DNA from: Ramlibacter sp. PS4R-6
GTDB taxonomy: Bacteria; Pseudomonadota; Gammaproteobacteria; Burkholderiales; Burkholderiaceae_C
Assembly (NCBI RefSeq): GCF_037572775.1
Contig: NZ_JBBHKA010000001.1
Location: 3,777,518 to 3,841,517 of the forward strand
Direction: 5' to 3'
DNA: 64,000 nucleotides
Shown one piece after another: positions 19,564-28,233 of the stretch (its first letter is position 1; every line of letters starts with the position of its first letter). A model generated the notes under the pieces. The model ran no database searches and was not told where the DNA came from. It saw nothing but the letters and a program-made list of their open reading frames with translations. The translations under genes and the position numbers were made by a program.

Positions 19564-20835
19564 TCAATTTTTCACCCAGAGGGCGGCGAAGAACCCGTCC
19601 GTGCCACGGGTGTGCGGCCAAAGCCGTAAATATTGCTGGCCATCCCCACCGCCCGAAGTGAGCGACGACCCCTGCGCGACCTTCAGATTGGACAGGACTT
19701 CGCCTGCCGCGAGTGGGCTGAACTCCCTATTTGCCCCGGTGAAGGCCTCGGCGATGGCCTCGTTTTCCTGCGGCAGGACGCTGCAGGTGGCATAGAGCAG
19801 GCGGCCGCCCGGCTTGAGCAGGCGGGCGGCGCTTTGCAGGATCGCGGCCTGTTTCACCGTCATCTCCTCCACCGACTGGGGCGACTGGCGCCATTTCAGG
19901 TCGGGATTGCGGCGCAGCGTGCCCAGCCCCGAGCACGGGGCATCCACGATGACGCGGTCAATCTTCCCGGCCAGGCGCTTGACGCGCTCGTCGCGTTCGT
20001 TGGCGATGGCGGCGGGGTAGACGTTGGACAGCTTGCTGCGCGCGAGCCGCGGCTTGAGCGCGTCGAGCCGGTGCGCCGAGGTGTCGAAGGCATACAGGCG
20101 GCCGGTGTTGCGCATCGAAGCGCCGATCGCCAGCGTCTTGCCGCCCGCGCCCGCGCAGAAGTCGACCACCATCTCGCCGCGCTTCGCGTCGAGCAGCAAG
20201 GCCAGCAGCTGGGAGCCCTCGTCCTGCACCTCGATCGCGCCGCGCGCGAACGCGTCGAGCTTGTTGACCGCCGGCTTGCCCTCCAGCCGCAGGCCCCAGG
20301 GCGAATACGGCGTGGCCTGCGCCTGCAGGCCGGCCAGCTTCAGCTCCTTCTGCACGTCCTCGCGCTTGTCGGTGAGCGCGTTCACGCGCAGGTCCAGCGG
20401 CGCCGGCTCGTTCAGCGCCTCGACCAGCGCCCAGAAGCCGTCACCCACCTGCTGCTTCAGGGGCGCCACCAGCCACTCCGGCAGGTTGTGGCGATGGCGC
20501 TCCAGCAGGTCCTTCGTGTCGATCGCGTCGCACTGGTCGATCCATTCGCGCTCCTGCGGCGACAGCGCCGACTTGAGGAAGTCGCGGTCGCCGTGGAATC
20601 CGAGGATCGCCATGCGCCGCTCGCGCGGGCCCATGCCCGAAGGCGCGAAATGGTCGAACAGAAGCTTCTTGCGCAGCACCGTGTAGACGGTCTCGGCAAG
20701 CGTGGCGCGTTCGCGCGGCCCGAGCGAGCGGTTGTCGCGGAAGTAGCGCGACACGACCGCATCGGCGGGATGGTCGAATTTCAGGACGCGGCCCACCAGT
20801 TCGGCGGACGCATCCAGCAAGGCTTTCGGATGCAT
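19564..20835 (-). CDS. rsmB: RsmB/NOP-family 16S rRNA m5C methyltransferase
   Basis: The 423-residue enzyme has an N-terminal NusB-like helical part and a C-terminal Rossmann methyltransferase. The SAM motif is VVDFCAGAGGKTLAIG, and the two catalytic cysteine motifs DAPCSGLG and YATCSVLPQENE are intact. This arrangement methylates cytosine C5 in rRNA; RsmB (C967) is the closest known family, but the exact site is inferred. Its ATG overlaps the purN stop by one base (TGATG). Confidence 0.85.
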   Translation of the reverse strand: MHPKALLDASAELVGRVLKFDHPADAVVSRYFRDNRSLGPRERATLAETVYTVLRKKLLFDHFAPSGMGPRERRMAILGFHGDRDFLKSALSPQEREWIDQCDAIDTKDLLERHRHNLPEWLVAPLKQQVGDGFWALVEALNEPAPLDLRVNALTDKREDVQKELKLAGLQAQATPYSPWGLRLEGKPAVNKLDAFARGAIEVQDEGSQLLALLLDAKRGEMVVDFCAGAGGKTLAIGASMRNTGRLYAFDTSAHRLDALKPRLARSKLSNVYPAAIANERDERVKRLAGKIDRVIVDAPCSGLGTLRRNPDLKWRQSPQSVEEMTVKQAAILQSAARLLKPGGRLLYATCSVLPQENEAIAEAFTGANREFSPLAAGEVLSNLKVAQGSSLTSGGGDGQQYLRLWPHTRGTDGFFAALWVKN

Positions 20836-21416
20836 CAGAGCGTGGGCAGCAGCTGCGCGATGGCGCGCGGGTAGAGGATGTGTTCCTGCGTGAGCACGCG
20901 CGCGGCCAGCGCCTGCGGCGTGTCGCCGGGCAGCACCGGCACCGCCGCCTGGTCGAGGATGGGCCCGAAGTCCAGGTCCTGCGTGACCTGGTGGATGGTT
21001 GCGCCGGCGAACCGGCAGCCCGCCTCGATCGCGCGCTGGTGGGTGTGCAGGCCCGGGAACGCGGGCAGCAGCGACGGGTGGATATTGATGAGCCGGCCGC
21101 GGTAGCGATCGACGAACGCGGGCGTGAGGATGCGCATGAAGCCCGCCAGCACCACCAGCGACGGCCGGTGCGCGTCGATGCGCAAGGCCAGCTGCGCATC
21201 GAAAGCCTCGCGCGATTCGAATTGCTTGTGGTCGACCACTTCGGTGGCGATGCCGTTGTCGCGCGCGACCGCCAGGCCGCCGGCGTCGGGCCGGTTGCTG
21301 ACCACCGCGGCCACCTGCGCATCCAGGGTCTTGCGCCAGTTGCCCTGCTGGGCCGCGCGGACGATGGCCGCCATGTTCGAGCCACCGCCCGAAATGAGGA
21401 TCACAATGTTCTTCAT
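20835..21416 (-). CDS. purN: phosphoribosylglycinamide formyltransferase (PurN)
   Basis: PurN transfers a formyl group from 10-formyltetrahydrofolate to GAR in purine synthesis. The 193-residue protein has ISGGGSN at the N-terminus, the catalytic NIHPSLLPAFPG motif and QDLDFGPILDQ with the conserved Asp. It is slightly shorter than E. coli PurN (212). It is translationally coupled to the rsmB-like gene; the long same-frame extension upstream runs through the antisense of the dehydrogenase and is not coding. Confidence 0.95.
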   Translation of the reverse strand: MKNIVILISGGGSNMAAIVRAAQQGNWRKTLDAQVAAVVSNRPDAGGLAVARDNGIATEVVDHKQFESREAFDAQLALRIDAHRPSLVVLAGFMRILTPAFVDRYRGRLINIHPSLLPAFPGLHTHQRAIEAGCRFAGATIHQVTQDLDFGPILDQAAVPVLPGDTPQALAARVLTQEHILYPRAIAQLLPTL

Positions 21417-21468
21417 CGAGGCCGGGATTATCCGTGGCGCGCACTTGTCACGGCCCGGACACCGGCAA

Positions 21469-21484
21469 TAGCACGACCGTGCTA
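21469..21484. promoter_or_regulatory. palindromic operator upstream of acyl-CoA dehydrogenase pair
   Basis: TAGCACG (21469-21475) and CGTGCTA (21478-21484) form a perfect 7-bp palindrome around AC. It sits 32 bases before the ATG of the first dehydrogenase and 53 bases from the divergent purN start. The symmetry and position fit a TetR-family regulator of fatty or dicarboxylic acid degradation; the regulator is not encoded here. Confidence 0.55.
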
Positions 21485-21515
21485 ATAATTCGCCCGACCA
21501 CTGGAGACATCCGCC

Positions 21516-22694
21516 ATGGACCTGGCATTCACCCCCGAAGAACAGAAATTCCGCGAGGAGATCCGCGCCTGGGTGCGCGACGCCTTGCCCAAGGACATCT
21601 CGCACAAGGTGCACAACGCGCTGCACCTGACGCGCGACGATCACCAGCGCTGGGCGAAGATCCTCGGCAAGAAAGGCTGGCTGGGCTACGGCTGGCCCAA
21701 GGAATTCGGCGGCCCCGGCTGGACCGCGATCCAGAAGCACCTGTTCGAGGAAGAACTGGCGCTGGCCGGTGCGCCGCGCGTGGTGCCGTTCGGCCCCGTG
21801 ATGGTCGCGCCCGTGATCATGGCTTTCGGTTCGCCCGAGCAGCAGAAGCGCTTTCTGCCCGGCATCGCCAGCGGCGAAGTGTGGTGGAGCCAGGGCTACA
21901 GCGAACCCGGCTCGGGCTCCGACCTGGCGTCGCTCAAGACGCGCGCCGAGCGCAAGGGCGACAAGTACATCGTCAACGGCCAGAAGACCTGGACCACGCT
22001 GGCGCAGCACGGCGACTGGATGTTCAACCTGGTGCGCACGTCGAACGAAGGCAAGCCGCAGACGGGCATCTCCTTCCTGCTCGTGGACATGAAGTCGCCC
22101 GGCGTCACGGTACGGCCGATCATCATGCTCGACGGCGGGCATGAGGTGAACGAAGTGTTCTTCGACAACGTCGAGGTGCCCGCCGAGAACCTCATCGGCG
22201 AGGAGAACAAGGGCTGGACCTACGCCAAGCACCTGCTCTCGCACGAGCGCACCAACATCGCCGACGTGAACCGCGCCAAGCGCGAACTCGAGCGGGTCAA
22301 GCGCATCGCGAAAGCCGAGGGCGTGTACGACGACACGCGCTTCCGCGACGAGATCGCCAAGCTCGAAGTCGACATCGTCGCCCTCGAGATGCTCGTGCTG
22401 CGCGTCCTGTCCGCCGAGAAGTCGGGCAAGAACTCGCTGGACATCGCGGGCCTGCTCAAGATCAAGGGCAGCGAGATCCAGCAGCGCTATTCCGAATTGA
22501 TGATGCTCGCCGCGGGCCCGTACTCGCTGCCCTTCATCCAGGAAGCCATGGAAGCCGGCTGGCAGGGCGAGTACGTGGGCGCGGCCCACGCCGCGCCGCT
22601 GGCCGCCACCTACTTCAACATGCGCAAGACCACCATCTACGGCGGCTCGAACGAAGTGCAACGCAACATCGTCGCGCAGACGGTGCTGGGCTGA
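21516..22694 (+). CDS. acyl-CoA dehydrogenase, PimC-like large subunit
   Basis: This 392-residue FAD enzyme oxidises an acyl-CoA to the enoyl-CoA. It has the three-part ACAD fold with WWSQGYSEPGSGSDLASL at the FAD site and TIYGGSNEVQRNIVAQ at the C-terminus. The C-terminal position that holds the catalytic Glu in medium-chain enzymes is Gly here. Glu244 in SHERTNIA may serve as base, as in two-subunit dehydrogenases. Overall it resembles the large subunit of pimeloyl-CoA dehydrogenase. The partner gene follows after 10 bases. GGAGA precedes the ATG. Confidence 0.88.
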   Translation: MDLAFTPEEQKFREEIRAWVRDALPKDISHKVHNALHLTRDDHQRWAKILGKKGWLGYGWPKEFGGPGWTAIQKHLFEEELALAGAPRVVPFGPVMVAPVIMAFGSPEQQKRFLPGIASGEVWWSQGYSEPGSGSDLASLKTRAERKGDKYIVNGQKTWTTLAQHGDWMFNLVRTSNEGKPQTGISFLLVDMKSPGVTVRPIIMLDGGHEVNEVFFDNVEVPAENLIGEENKGWTYAKHLLSHERTNIADVNRAKRELERVKRIAKAEGVYDDTRFRDEIAKLEVDIVALEMLVLRVLSAEKSGKNSLDIAGLLKIKGSEIQQRYSELMMLAAGPYSLPFIQEAMEAGWQGEYVGAAHAAPLAATYFNMRKTTIYGGSNEVQRNIVAQTVLG

Positions 22695-22704
22695 GGAGAG
22701 GCAA

Positions 22705-23814
22705 ATGGATTTCGAATTCAGCGACGAACAGCAGCAACTGCGTGACGCCGTGCGCAAGTGGGTGGACCGCGGCTACGACTTCGAGAAGCGCCGCGGCATC
22801 GTGCGCGCGGGTGGCTTCGACAAGGCCGTGTACGGCCAGCTCGCCGAGCTGGGCCTGACGGGCCTGTATGTCCCCGACGACTTCGGCGGCATGGCCATGG
22901 GCCCGGTCGAAGGCATGGTGGTGATGGAAGAACTCGGCCGCGGCATCGTGATGGAGCCGGTGGCCCAGGCGCTCATCGCCGGCGCGACGCTGCAGGCCTA
23001 CGCGCCGCAGGACGTGAAGGCGGCGTGGCTGCCGAAGATCGCCGGCGGCGAAGCCATCGTCGTGCTCGCGCACCACGAGCGCAAGGCACGCTGGAAGCTC
23101 GACGTGTGCGAGACGCGCGCCGAGAAGGCGGGCAGCGGCTGGCGGCTCACGGGCGAGAAGAGCGTGGTCCCGTTCGCCGACAAGGCCGATGCCTTCCTGG
23201 TCCCCGCGGTCGCCGACGGCAAGCTCGCCCTCTTCCTCGTCGAGAAGGGCGCGGCCGCCACGCGCGGCTACGTCACGCAGGACGGCAGCCGTGCCGGCGA
23301 GGTGAAGCTGAAGGACGCAGCGGCCACGCTCGTCACGCAAGATGGCCTGGCCGCGCTGGAGTACGCGGTCGACGTCGGCATCGCCGCCGCCTGCGCCGAA
23401 GGCGTGGGCGCCATGGACAAGACCATGGAACTGACGGTCGAGTACCTGAACACGCGCAAGCAGTTCGGCGTGACGCTCGCCACCTTCCAGGCGCTGCGCC
23501 ACCGCGTCGCCGACATGAAGATGCAGCAGGAGCTCGCGCGCTCCATGAGCTACTACGCGACGCTGAAGCTCAACGCCCCGGCCGACGAGCGCCGCCGCGC
23601 GCTGTCACGCGCGAAGTACCAGCTGGGCGTCTCCATGCGCTTCATCGGCCAGCAGTCGGTGCAGATGCACGGCGGCATCGGCGTCACCGACGAGTACGCG
23701 GGCAGCCACTACTTCAAGAAGCTCACGCAGCTGGAGATGACCTTCGGCGACACATTGCACCACCTGGGCGAGGTTTCCGCGCGCATGCAAGACACCGCCG
23801 GCGTCTTCGCCTGA
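22705..23814 (+). CDS. acyl-CoA dehydrogenase, PimD-like small subunit
   Basis: The 369-residue ACAD-fold protein pairs with the preceding gene. Its FAD/substrate regions are weaker (the usual GSD segment is absent; VLAHHERKARWKLD occupies the place). The C-terminus MHGGIGVTDEYAGSHYFKK is of the non-catalytic subunit type. A heterotetramer with a catalytic large subunit, as in pimeloyl-CoA dehydrogenase, is the likely form. The substrate is inferred, not shown. GAGAGGCAA lies before ATG 22705. Confidence 0.86.
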   Translation: MDFEFSDEQQQLRDAVRKWVDRGYDFEKRRGIVRAGGFDKAVYGQLAELGLTGLYVPDDFGGMAMGPVEGMVVMEELGRGIVMEPVAQALIAGATLQAYAPQDVKAAWLPKIAGGEAIVVLAHHERKARWKLDVCETRAEKAGSGWRLTGEKSVVPFADKADAFLVPAVADGKLALFLVEKGAAATRGYVTQDGSRAGEVKLKDAAATLVTQDGLAALEYAVDVGIAAACAEGVGAMDKTMELTVEYLNTRKQFGVTLATFQALRHRVADMKMQQELARSMSYYATLKLNAPADERRRALSRAKYQLGVSMRFIGQQSVQMHGGIGVTDEYAGSHYFKKLTQLEMTFGDTLHHLGEVSARMQDTAGVFA

Positions 23815-23817
23815 ACG

Positions 23818-24318
23818 TCAAGGCGCGGGCCGCTGCGCGAAGAAGGTGTGCTCGGCGCCCGCGCGCGTGAAGGTCGTGGCCTCGGTCTGCGCGTCGCGGA
23901 TGCAGCGCAGGGCCACTTTGACGCCGGCCTTCACGGCCAGCGAGCGCACGGGCCGGCCCCACTGGTAGCGGCGCACCACCACGACGTGGTCGGCGCCCTG
24001 GAAGCCCGGCAGGTCGGCGTGCGAGATCAACAGGTCCTCGAACAGCAGCCTGCCTTCGGCGCCCTCGCCGTCGCGCCACTGCAGCAGGCGCGACACCTGC
24101 GAATTCAGCGCCGTGCGATGCCGGTTCACTTCCGCGACGTCGATGCGGCCGTCGCGGTTGTCGTCGAAGCCGGTGAGCGCCGCCACGGGCACGGCGACCA
24201 CCACGTACGCGGAGTCGCCCACCAGCCGCACCGCCCCCTGCCCGGCGGGCATCAGGTGCGCCGCCGCCGGGCGCGCCAGCGCCAGCATCAGTAACAGGAC
24301 AGTCCAGAACCTGTTCAC
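23818..24318 (-). CDS. exported EF-hand-containing protein of unknown function
   Basis: The 166-residue product has a signal peptide (TVLLLMLALARPAAA) and a complete EF-hand loop DDNRDGRIDVAE at 52-63 with ligands at positions 1, 3, 5, 7, 9 and 12. The rest is a small beta-rich domain that I do not recognise. GTG 24318 overlaps the TGA of the YHYH/DUF4214 gene as GTGA, so the two are co-translated. Calcium binding and a shared envelope role with that lipoprotein are inferred. Confidence 0.75.
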   Translation of the reverse strand: MNRFWTVLLLMLALARPAAAHLMPAGQGAVRLVGDSAYVVVAVPVAALTGFDDNRDGRIDVAEVNRHRTALNSQVSRLLQWRDGEGAEGRLLFEDLLISHADLPGFQGADHVVVVRRYQWGRPVRSLAVKAGVKVALRCIRDAQTEATTFTRAGAEHTFFAQRPAP

Positions 24319-26255
24319 GGCTGCAGCGTGCCGTTGTACGAGGGCGTGCCCATCACGCAGCGCTGGATGTAGGGGTAGCCGTCGGTGATGTAGTAGTGGT
24401 AGATGCCGTTGGGGAACTCCGGCGTCACGCCATACCGCCCGTTGCACTGGTCGAGGTCGCCCAGCCCCAGCACGTACTCGTAGTCCTGCGTGAACGTGCC
24501 CATGGGCACCATCGCGGTGGACGGCCGCCCCGGGTTGGGCGTGGTCTTCTTGCGGTAGCTGGAGCTCATGACCTTCACGCCGCTCGACGCGTTGGTGGCC
24601 GTCTGGAAGCCGTAGCGCGCATAGATCGGGAAGCCGTCCGCCGCGAAGCCCACCAGCGTCATCGTCGACGTGCCCTTGCCCAGGCGCGTGATGTAGTTCT
24701 CCGGCATGCCGTGGTAGTGGTACGCGCCGTCGGGCTGCACGTGCGCGTTGTTGCTGTCCACGCCGAAGGGGAAGTAGGTCTGGTTCAGTGCCTCGATCCG
24801 CCACACGCCGGCGTTCTGGTAGCTCTCGGCCGTCGCGGGGTCGAACGGCACGCTGTTGTTCGCGTAGCCGATCTTGTGCTGCATCACCGTCGCCGCGCCG
24901 TTGGAGACCGGCGTCAGCGTATGGCTGTACTGCACGTTCACGGAGCCGATGCTGTTCGGGTTGCCGGCGTTGGGGAACGCGCCGACCGCATGGTCCGGCA
25001 CGCCGTTGCCGGAGATCATGCGAAGGGTGGCGGAACACGTGATGTTGACCGTGCTGGTGATGTGGATCGTCGGGTTGGTGACGCTCTGGCTGAACGAGCA
25101 ATAGACCGCGGCCGTGGAGTTGGCGGCCAGCGGCGTGACGCTGACGATGCCGGATGCGGCGCCCGTCCCCGCCGAATTGGTCGCCTTCACCGAACAGGAA
25201 TACGACGTGGCGTTGGTCATGCCCAGGACGCCGACCGGGCTCGCCGCGCCTGTCCCCGTGCGCGCGACGCTGCCGCCGGTGCACGTGACCGTGTAGCCCG
25301 TGATCGCCGCGCCGCCGTCGGATGCCGGCGCCGTGAAGGCGATGCTGGCCGTGCCGTCGCCCGCGGTGGCCGTGCCAATCGTCGGCGCGCCGGGGACCGA
25401 CACCGACGTGGTGAACGTCGTGTCGTTCACGCCGACCAGCGTCCTCGCCGCCGCGGTGTCGGTCGACGTCACCGCGGCGGCGATGGCCGCGCCGCGCGTG
25501 ATGTTGTCGTTGGAGGTGTTGAAGTTCAGGCCCTGCTGCACGGCGAAGTACAGGCCCACCGAGTACTTGTTGTCGAGCAGGTTCGCGACCCAGCCCCAGG
25601 TTGCGTCGCCCTTGAAGGTGTGCGCCGAGCCCAGCATGCGTCGGATCAGGCTCCCGCGTGTCTCGTTCCCGTTGGCGAGCTCGCCGGCCCAGAAGTTCAC
25701 GTCGGCGTCGGGCGGCGCGGTCGCGCCCGAGCGGCCCAGCACGTTGCTGTAGATGATCCGCACGAAGTCGGCGTTGGTCATCGTGGCGCTGTAGCCGGTG
25801 ACCGAGGAGAACTGCACCGCCGCGCCGTAGAAGTTGTCGGCGATGGTGTCGATGGACATGCCCGCCTTGAACTGGTCGATCCAGTACGACAGGCCGTCGG
25901 CGTCGGGCACGCGGTTGAAGAAGGCGACGTACAGCTCGATCAGCAACTGCAGGTCGGCGGTCGCAAGGGTCTGCGACTTGTCGCCGATCGCCAGGTTGAC
26001 GCTGTAGTCCGTGAAATTCAGCGAGCTGGCACCGGTGATGGTGTTCGTACCCTCCGTGCCGACGTTGTCCTTCACCACGAAGCCGGCGCTGGTGCGAGTG
26101 AGCGTGTAATTCGTGCGGTTGCCCGAGAAGGTGACGACGCCGTTCAAGGGTGTCGTCGAGGGCGCCCGGGGCGATTGCGCCACGAGCCCGTCGCCGCCGC
26201 CGCACCCGGCCAGGGCCAGGCACGCGATGAACGTGCTCCTGCGGATTGCATCCAT
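24315..26255 (-). CDS. lipoprotein with DUF4214, Fn3-like and YHYH domains
   Basis: The 646-residue precursor has a lipobox LAGC with Cys18. Residues ~95-235 are DUF4214 (ELYVAFFNRVPDADGLSYW), and ~288-376 an Fn3-like domain (PGAPTIGTATAGDG...). Residues ~380-646 form a YHYH domain with the motif at 512-515 and repeats of YHY near the end. YHYH proteins occur with extracellular or surface proteins; function is unknown. GAGGAGAGG precedes ATG 26255. The N-terminal two thirds are closely related to the gene at 28230-30428. Confidence 0.85.
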   Translation of the reverse strand: MDAIRRSTFIACLALAGCGGGDGLVAQSPRAPSTTPLNGVVTFSGNRTNYTLTRTSAGFVVKDNVGTEGTNTITGASSLNFTDYSVNLAIGDKSQTLATADLQLLIELYVAFFNRVPDADGLSYWIDQFKAGMSIDTIADNFYGAAVQFSSVTGYSATMTNADFVRIIYSNVLGRSGATAPPDADVNFWAGELANGNETRGSLIRRMLGSAHTFKGDATWGWVANLLDNKYSVGLYFAVQQGLNFNTSNDNITRGAAIAAAVTSTDTAAARTLVGVNDTTFTTSVSVPGAPTIGTATAGDGTASIAFTAPASDGGAAITGYTVTCTGGSVARTGTGAASPVGVLGMTNATSYSCSVKATNSAGTGAASGIVSVTPLAANSTAAVYCSFSQSVTNPTIHITSTVNITCSATLRMISGNGVPDHAVGAFPNAGNPNSIGSVNVQYSHTLTPVSNGAATVMQHKIGYANNSVPFDPATAESYQNAGVWRIEALNQTYFPFGVDSNNAHVQPDGAYHYHGMPENYITRLGKGTSTMTLVGFAADGFPIYARYGFQTATNASSGVKVMSSSYRKKTTPNPGRPSTAMVPMGTFTQDYEYVLGLGDLDQCNGRYGVTPEFPNGIYHYYITDGYPYIQRCVMGTPSYNGTLQP

Positions 26256-26344
26256 GTCCCTCTCCTCAAGACTTTGGTACAAAGCCCGAAGGAATTCTGC
26301 TGCAACTCCTTCCCGAGAGAAATACCCCGCCCAGAGGAGCATCC

Positions 26345-27718
26345 ATGACATCCCGCCGGCTATTCCTTGCATTCGCCGCCGCCCTGCTCGCGGCGTGCGC
26401 CACCGCCCCCGCCCCGCAGGCGGTCCCGCCCATCGTCTTCGTGCACGGGCACGGCGACCAGGCTTCGCAATGGCAGTCCACGATCTGGCGCTTCGAATCC
26501 AACGGCTGGCCGCGCGAGCGCCTGCACGCCATCGAGATGCCCTACCCGCTGGCGCGTGACGACGACTTGAAGGAGCAGCCGGGACGCAGTTCGACGGGCG
26601 AACACATGGCCTACCTGAAGTCCGAGGTGGAGAAGGTCATGGCGCGCACCGGCGCGCCGAAAGTCGTGCTGTTCGCCAGTTCGCGCGGGGGCAACGCCGT
26701 GCGCGACTACATCCAGAATGGCGGCGGCGAACGCACGGTGAGCCATGCCATCCTGGGCGGCACGCCGAACCACGGCGTGTGGGCCGTGACGATCGACGGC
26801 CTGCCGGATTCGAGCGAGTTTGCCGGGCACGGTCCCTTCCTCACCGCCCTGAACAAGCCGAAGAACGCCGCTGGCGACGAAGTCTCCGGGCCGGTGAAGT
26901 GGATGACGATCCGCTCGGACAGCAACGACAAGTTTGCACAGCCCGACGGGCTGTGGGTCGGCAAGCGCGGTGTCGCGACCGGCGTGACGCCGGCGAGCCC
27001 CGAACTCAAGGGCGCCAAGAACGTGGTGATCCCGCGCATCGACCACCGCGAGACCGCTTTCTCGCCGCAGGCTTTCGCGGCAGCGTACGAGTTCATCACC
27101 GGCAAGGCGCCGCAAACCACCGCGCCCGTGCCCGAGAACACCGTCGTGCTCAGGGGCCGCGTGACCGGCCTGGGCGTGTCGTCGACGGACCCGGCGTCCG
27201 GGAACTCGCAGAACAACCTGCCGGTGCCCGGTGCGAAGCTGGAGATGTTCGTGATCGATCCCATCCTCGGCGAACGCAAGGGCGCCGCGGTGTACTCGAA
27301 GCAGGTCGGCGCCGACGGCACGTGGGGCCCGTTCACGGCGCAACCCGATGCACGCTACGAATTCGCGGTCACGGCGCCGGGCTATGCCACGCTGCACGTC
27401 TACCGCAGCCCTTTCCCGCGCTCGAGCGACATCGTCAACCTGCGGCTGCGTCGCATTGCCGACGTCGACAAGAATGCCCCATCGATCGTGATCCTGGACC
27501 GCCCGCGCGGCTTCCTCGACCCGGTGCGCGACAAGATGGCCTTCGACGGCCAGACGCCGCCGCCGGGCGCCGTCATGGGCGCCGGCGTCGCCAGCTCGAC
27601 CATCAAGCCCACCGGGATCCCGCGGGCCGTCGTGGCCGAGTTCAACGGCGAGCGCGTGGTCGGCCGCAGCTGGCCCGCCGCCGAAAACCACGTCAGCGTG
27701 CTGGAGCTGACCTACTGA
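26345..27718 (+). CDS. alpha/beta-hydrolase lipoprotein with C-terminal beta-sandwich domain
   Basis: The 457-residue protein starts with a signal peptide and lipobox (LAAC, Cys18). An alpha/beta-hydrolase domain follows with oxyanion segment FVHGHGDQ at 32-39 and nucleophile motif ASSRGG (Ser113). From about 270 a beta-sandwich resembling carboxypeptidase-regulatory domains follows (VVLRGRVTGLG, YEFAVTAPGYATLHVY). Esterase, lipase or PHA-depolymerase-like activity is possible; the substrate cannot be told. It is divergent from the YHYH lipoprotein, with 89 bases between starts. Confidence 0.8.
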   Translation: MTSRRLFLAFAAALLAACATAPAPQAVPPIVFVHGHGDQASQWQSTIWRFESNGWPRERLHAIEMPYPLARDDDLKEQPGRSSTGEHMAYLKSEVEKVMARTGAPKVVLFASSRGGNAVRDYIQNGGGERTVSHAILGGTPNHGVWAVTIDGLPDSSEFAGHGPFLTALNKPKNAAGDEVSGPVKWMTIRSDSNDKFAQPDGLWVGKRGVATGVTPASPELKGAKNVVIPRIDHRETAFSPQAFAAAYEFITGKAPQTTAPVPENTVVLRGRVTGLGVSSTDPASGNSQNNLPVPGAKLEMFVIDPILGERKGAAVYSKQVGADGTWGPFTAQPDARYEFAVTAPGYATLHVYRSPFPRSSDIVNLRLRRIADVDKNAPSIVILDRPRGFLDPVRDKMAFDGQTPPPGAVMGAGVASSTIKPTGIPRAVVAEFNGERVVGRSWPAAENHVSVLELTY

Positions 27719-27789
27719 TTGTCGATTTCCGGCATCCTCGTTCGTCGTGCAGGCAGAGGGTCGTCCTCTGGCCGAAAGGAACCACCACC

Positions 27790-28233
27790 ATGCCCAACAC
27801 CGTCAAGCTCCACCGCGTCTTCACCGCGCCGCCGCAGCGCCTCTACAAGGCGTTCACCGACCCGGCCGCCATGTGCAAGTGGCTGCCGCCGCATGGCTTC
27901 ACCGGCACCGTCCACCAGATGGACGCGAAGGTCGGCGGGCAGTGGCGCATGTCGTTCACGAACTTCTCCTCGGGCCGCGGCCACTCGTTCGGCGGCACCT
28001 ACCTGGAGCTCGTACCCGGCGAGAAGCTGCGCTACACCTCGAAGTTCGACGACCCGAACCTGCCCGGCGAGATGACGACCACGGTCACGCTGAAGAAGGT
28101 GCTGGTCGGCACCGAGATGCACGTCATCCAGGAAGGCATCCCGGACGTGATCCCTGCCGAGGCGTGCTACCTCGGGTGGCAGGAATCGCTCACGCTCCTC
28201 AAGCTGCTCGCCGAGGCGGAAATCCCCGGCTAG
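27790..28233 (+). CDS. SRPBCC/AHSA1-family protein
   Basis: The 147-residue protein has the START-like fold signature HRVFTAPPQRLYKAFTDPAAMCKWLPP and the pattern GGTYLELVPGEKLRYT common to AHSA1-type proteins. These bind small hydrophobic ligands or act as stress proteins; no ligand can be named. GAAAGGAACC lies upstream. Its stop shares a CTAG with the convergent DUF4214 lipoprotein gene. Confidence 0.88.
   Translation: MPNTVKLHRVFTAPPQRLYKAFTDPAAMCKWLPPHGFTGTVHQMDAKVGGQWRMSFTNFSSGRGHSFGGTYLELVPGEKLRYTSKFDDPNLPGEMTTTVTLKKVLVGTEMHVIQEGIPDVIPAEACYLGWQESLTLLKLLAEAEIPG

Noticed and set aside
21417..22757. Same-frame extension upstream of purN
   Set aside because: Antisense to a clear acyl-CoA dehydrogenase; PurN has its normal start at 21416.
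24396..26348. 650-codon plus-strand frame across the YHYH lipoprotein gene
   Set aside because: Arg/Val-rich shadow; the minus-strand gene has a lipobox, DUF4214 and a YHYH motif.
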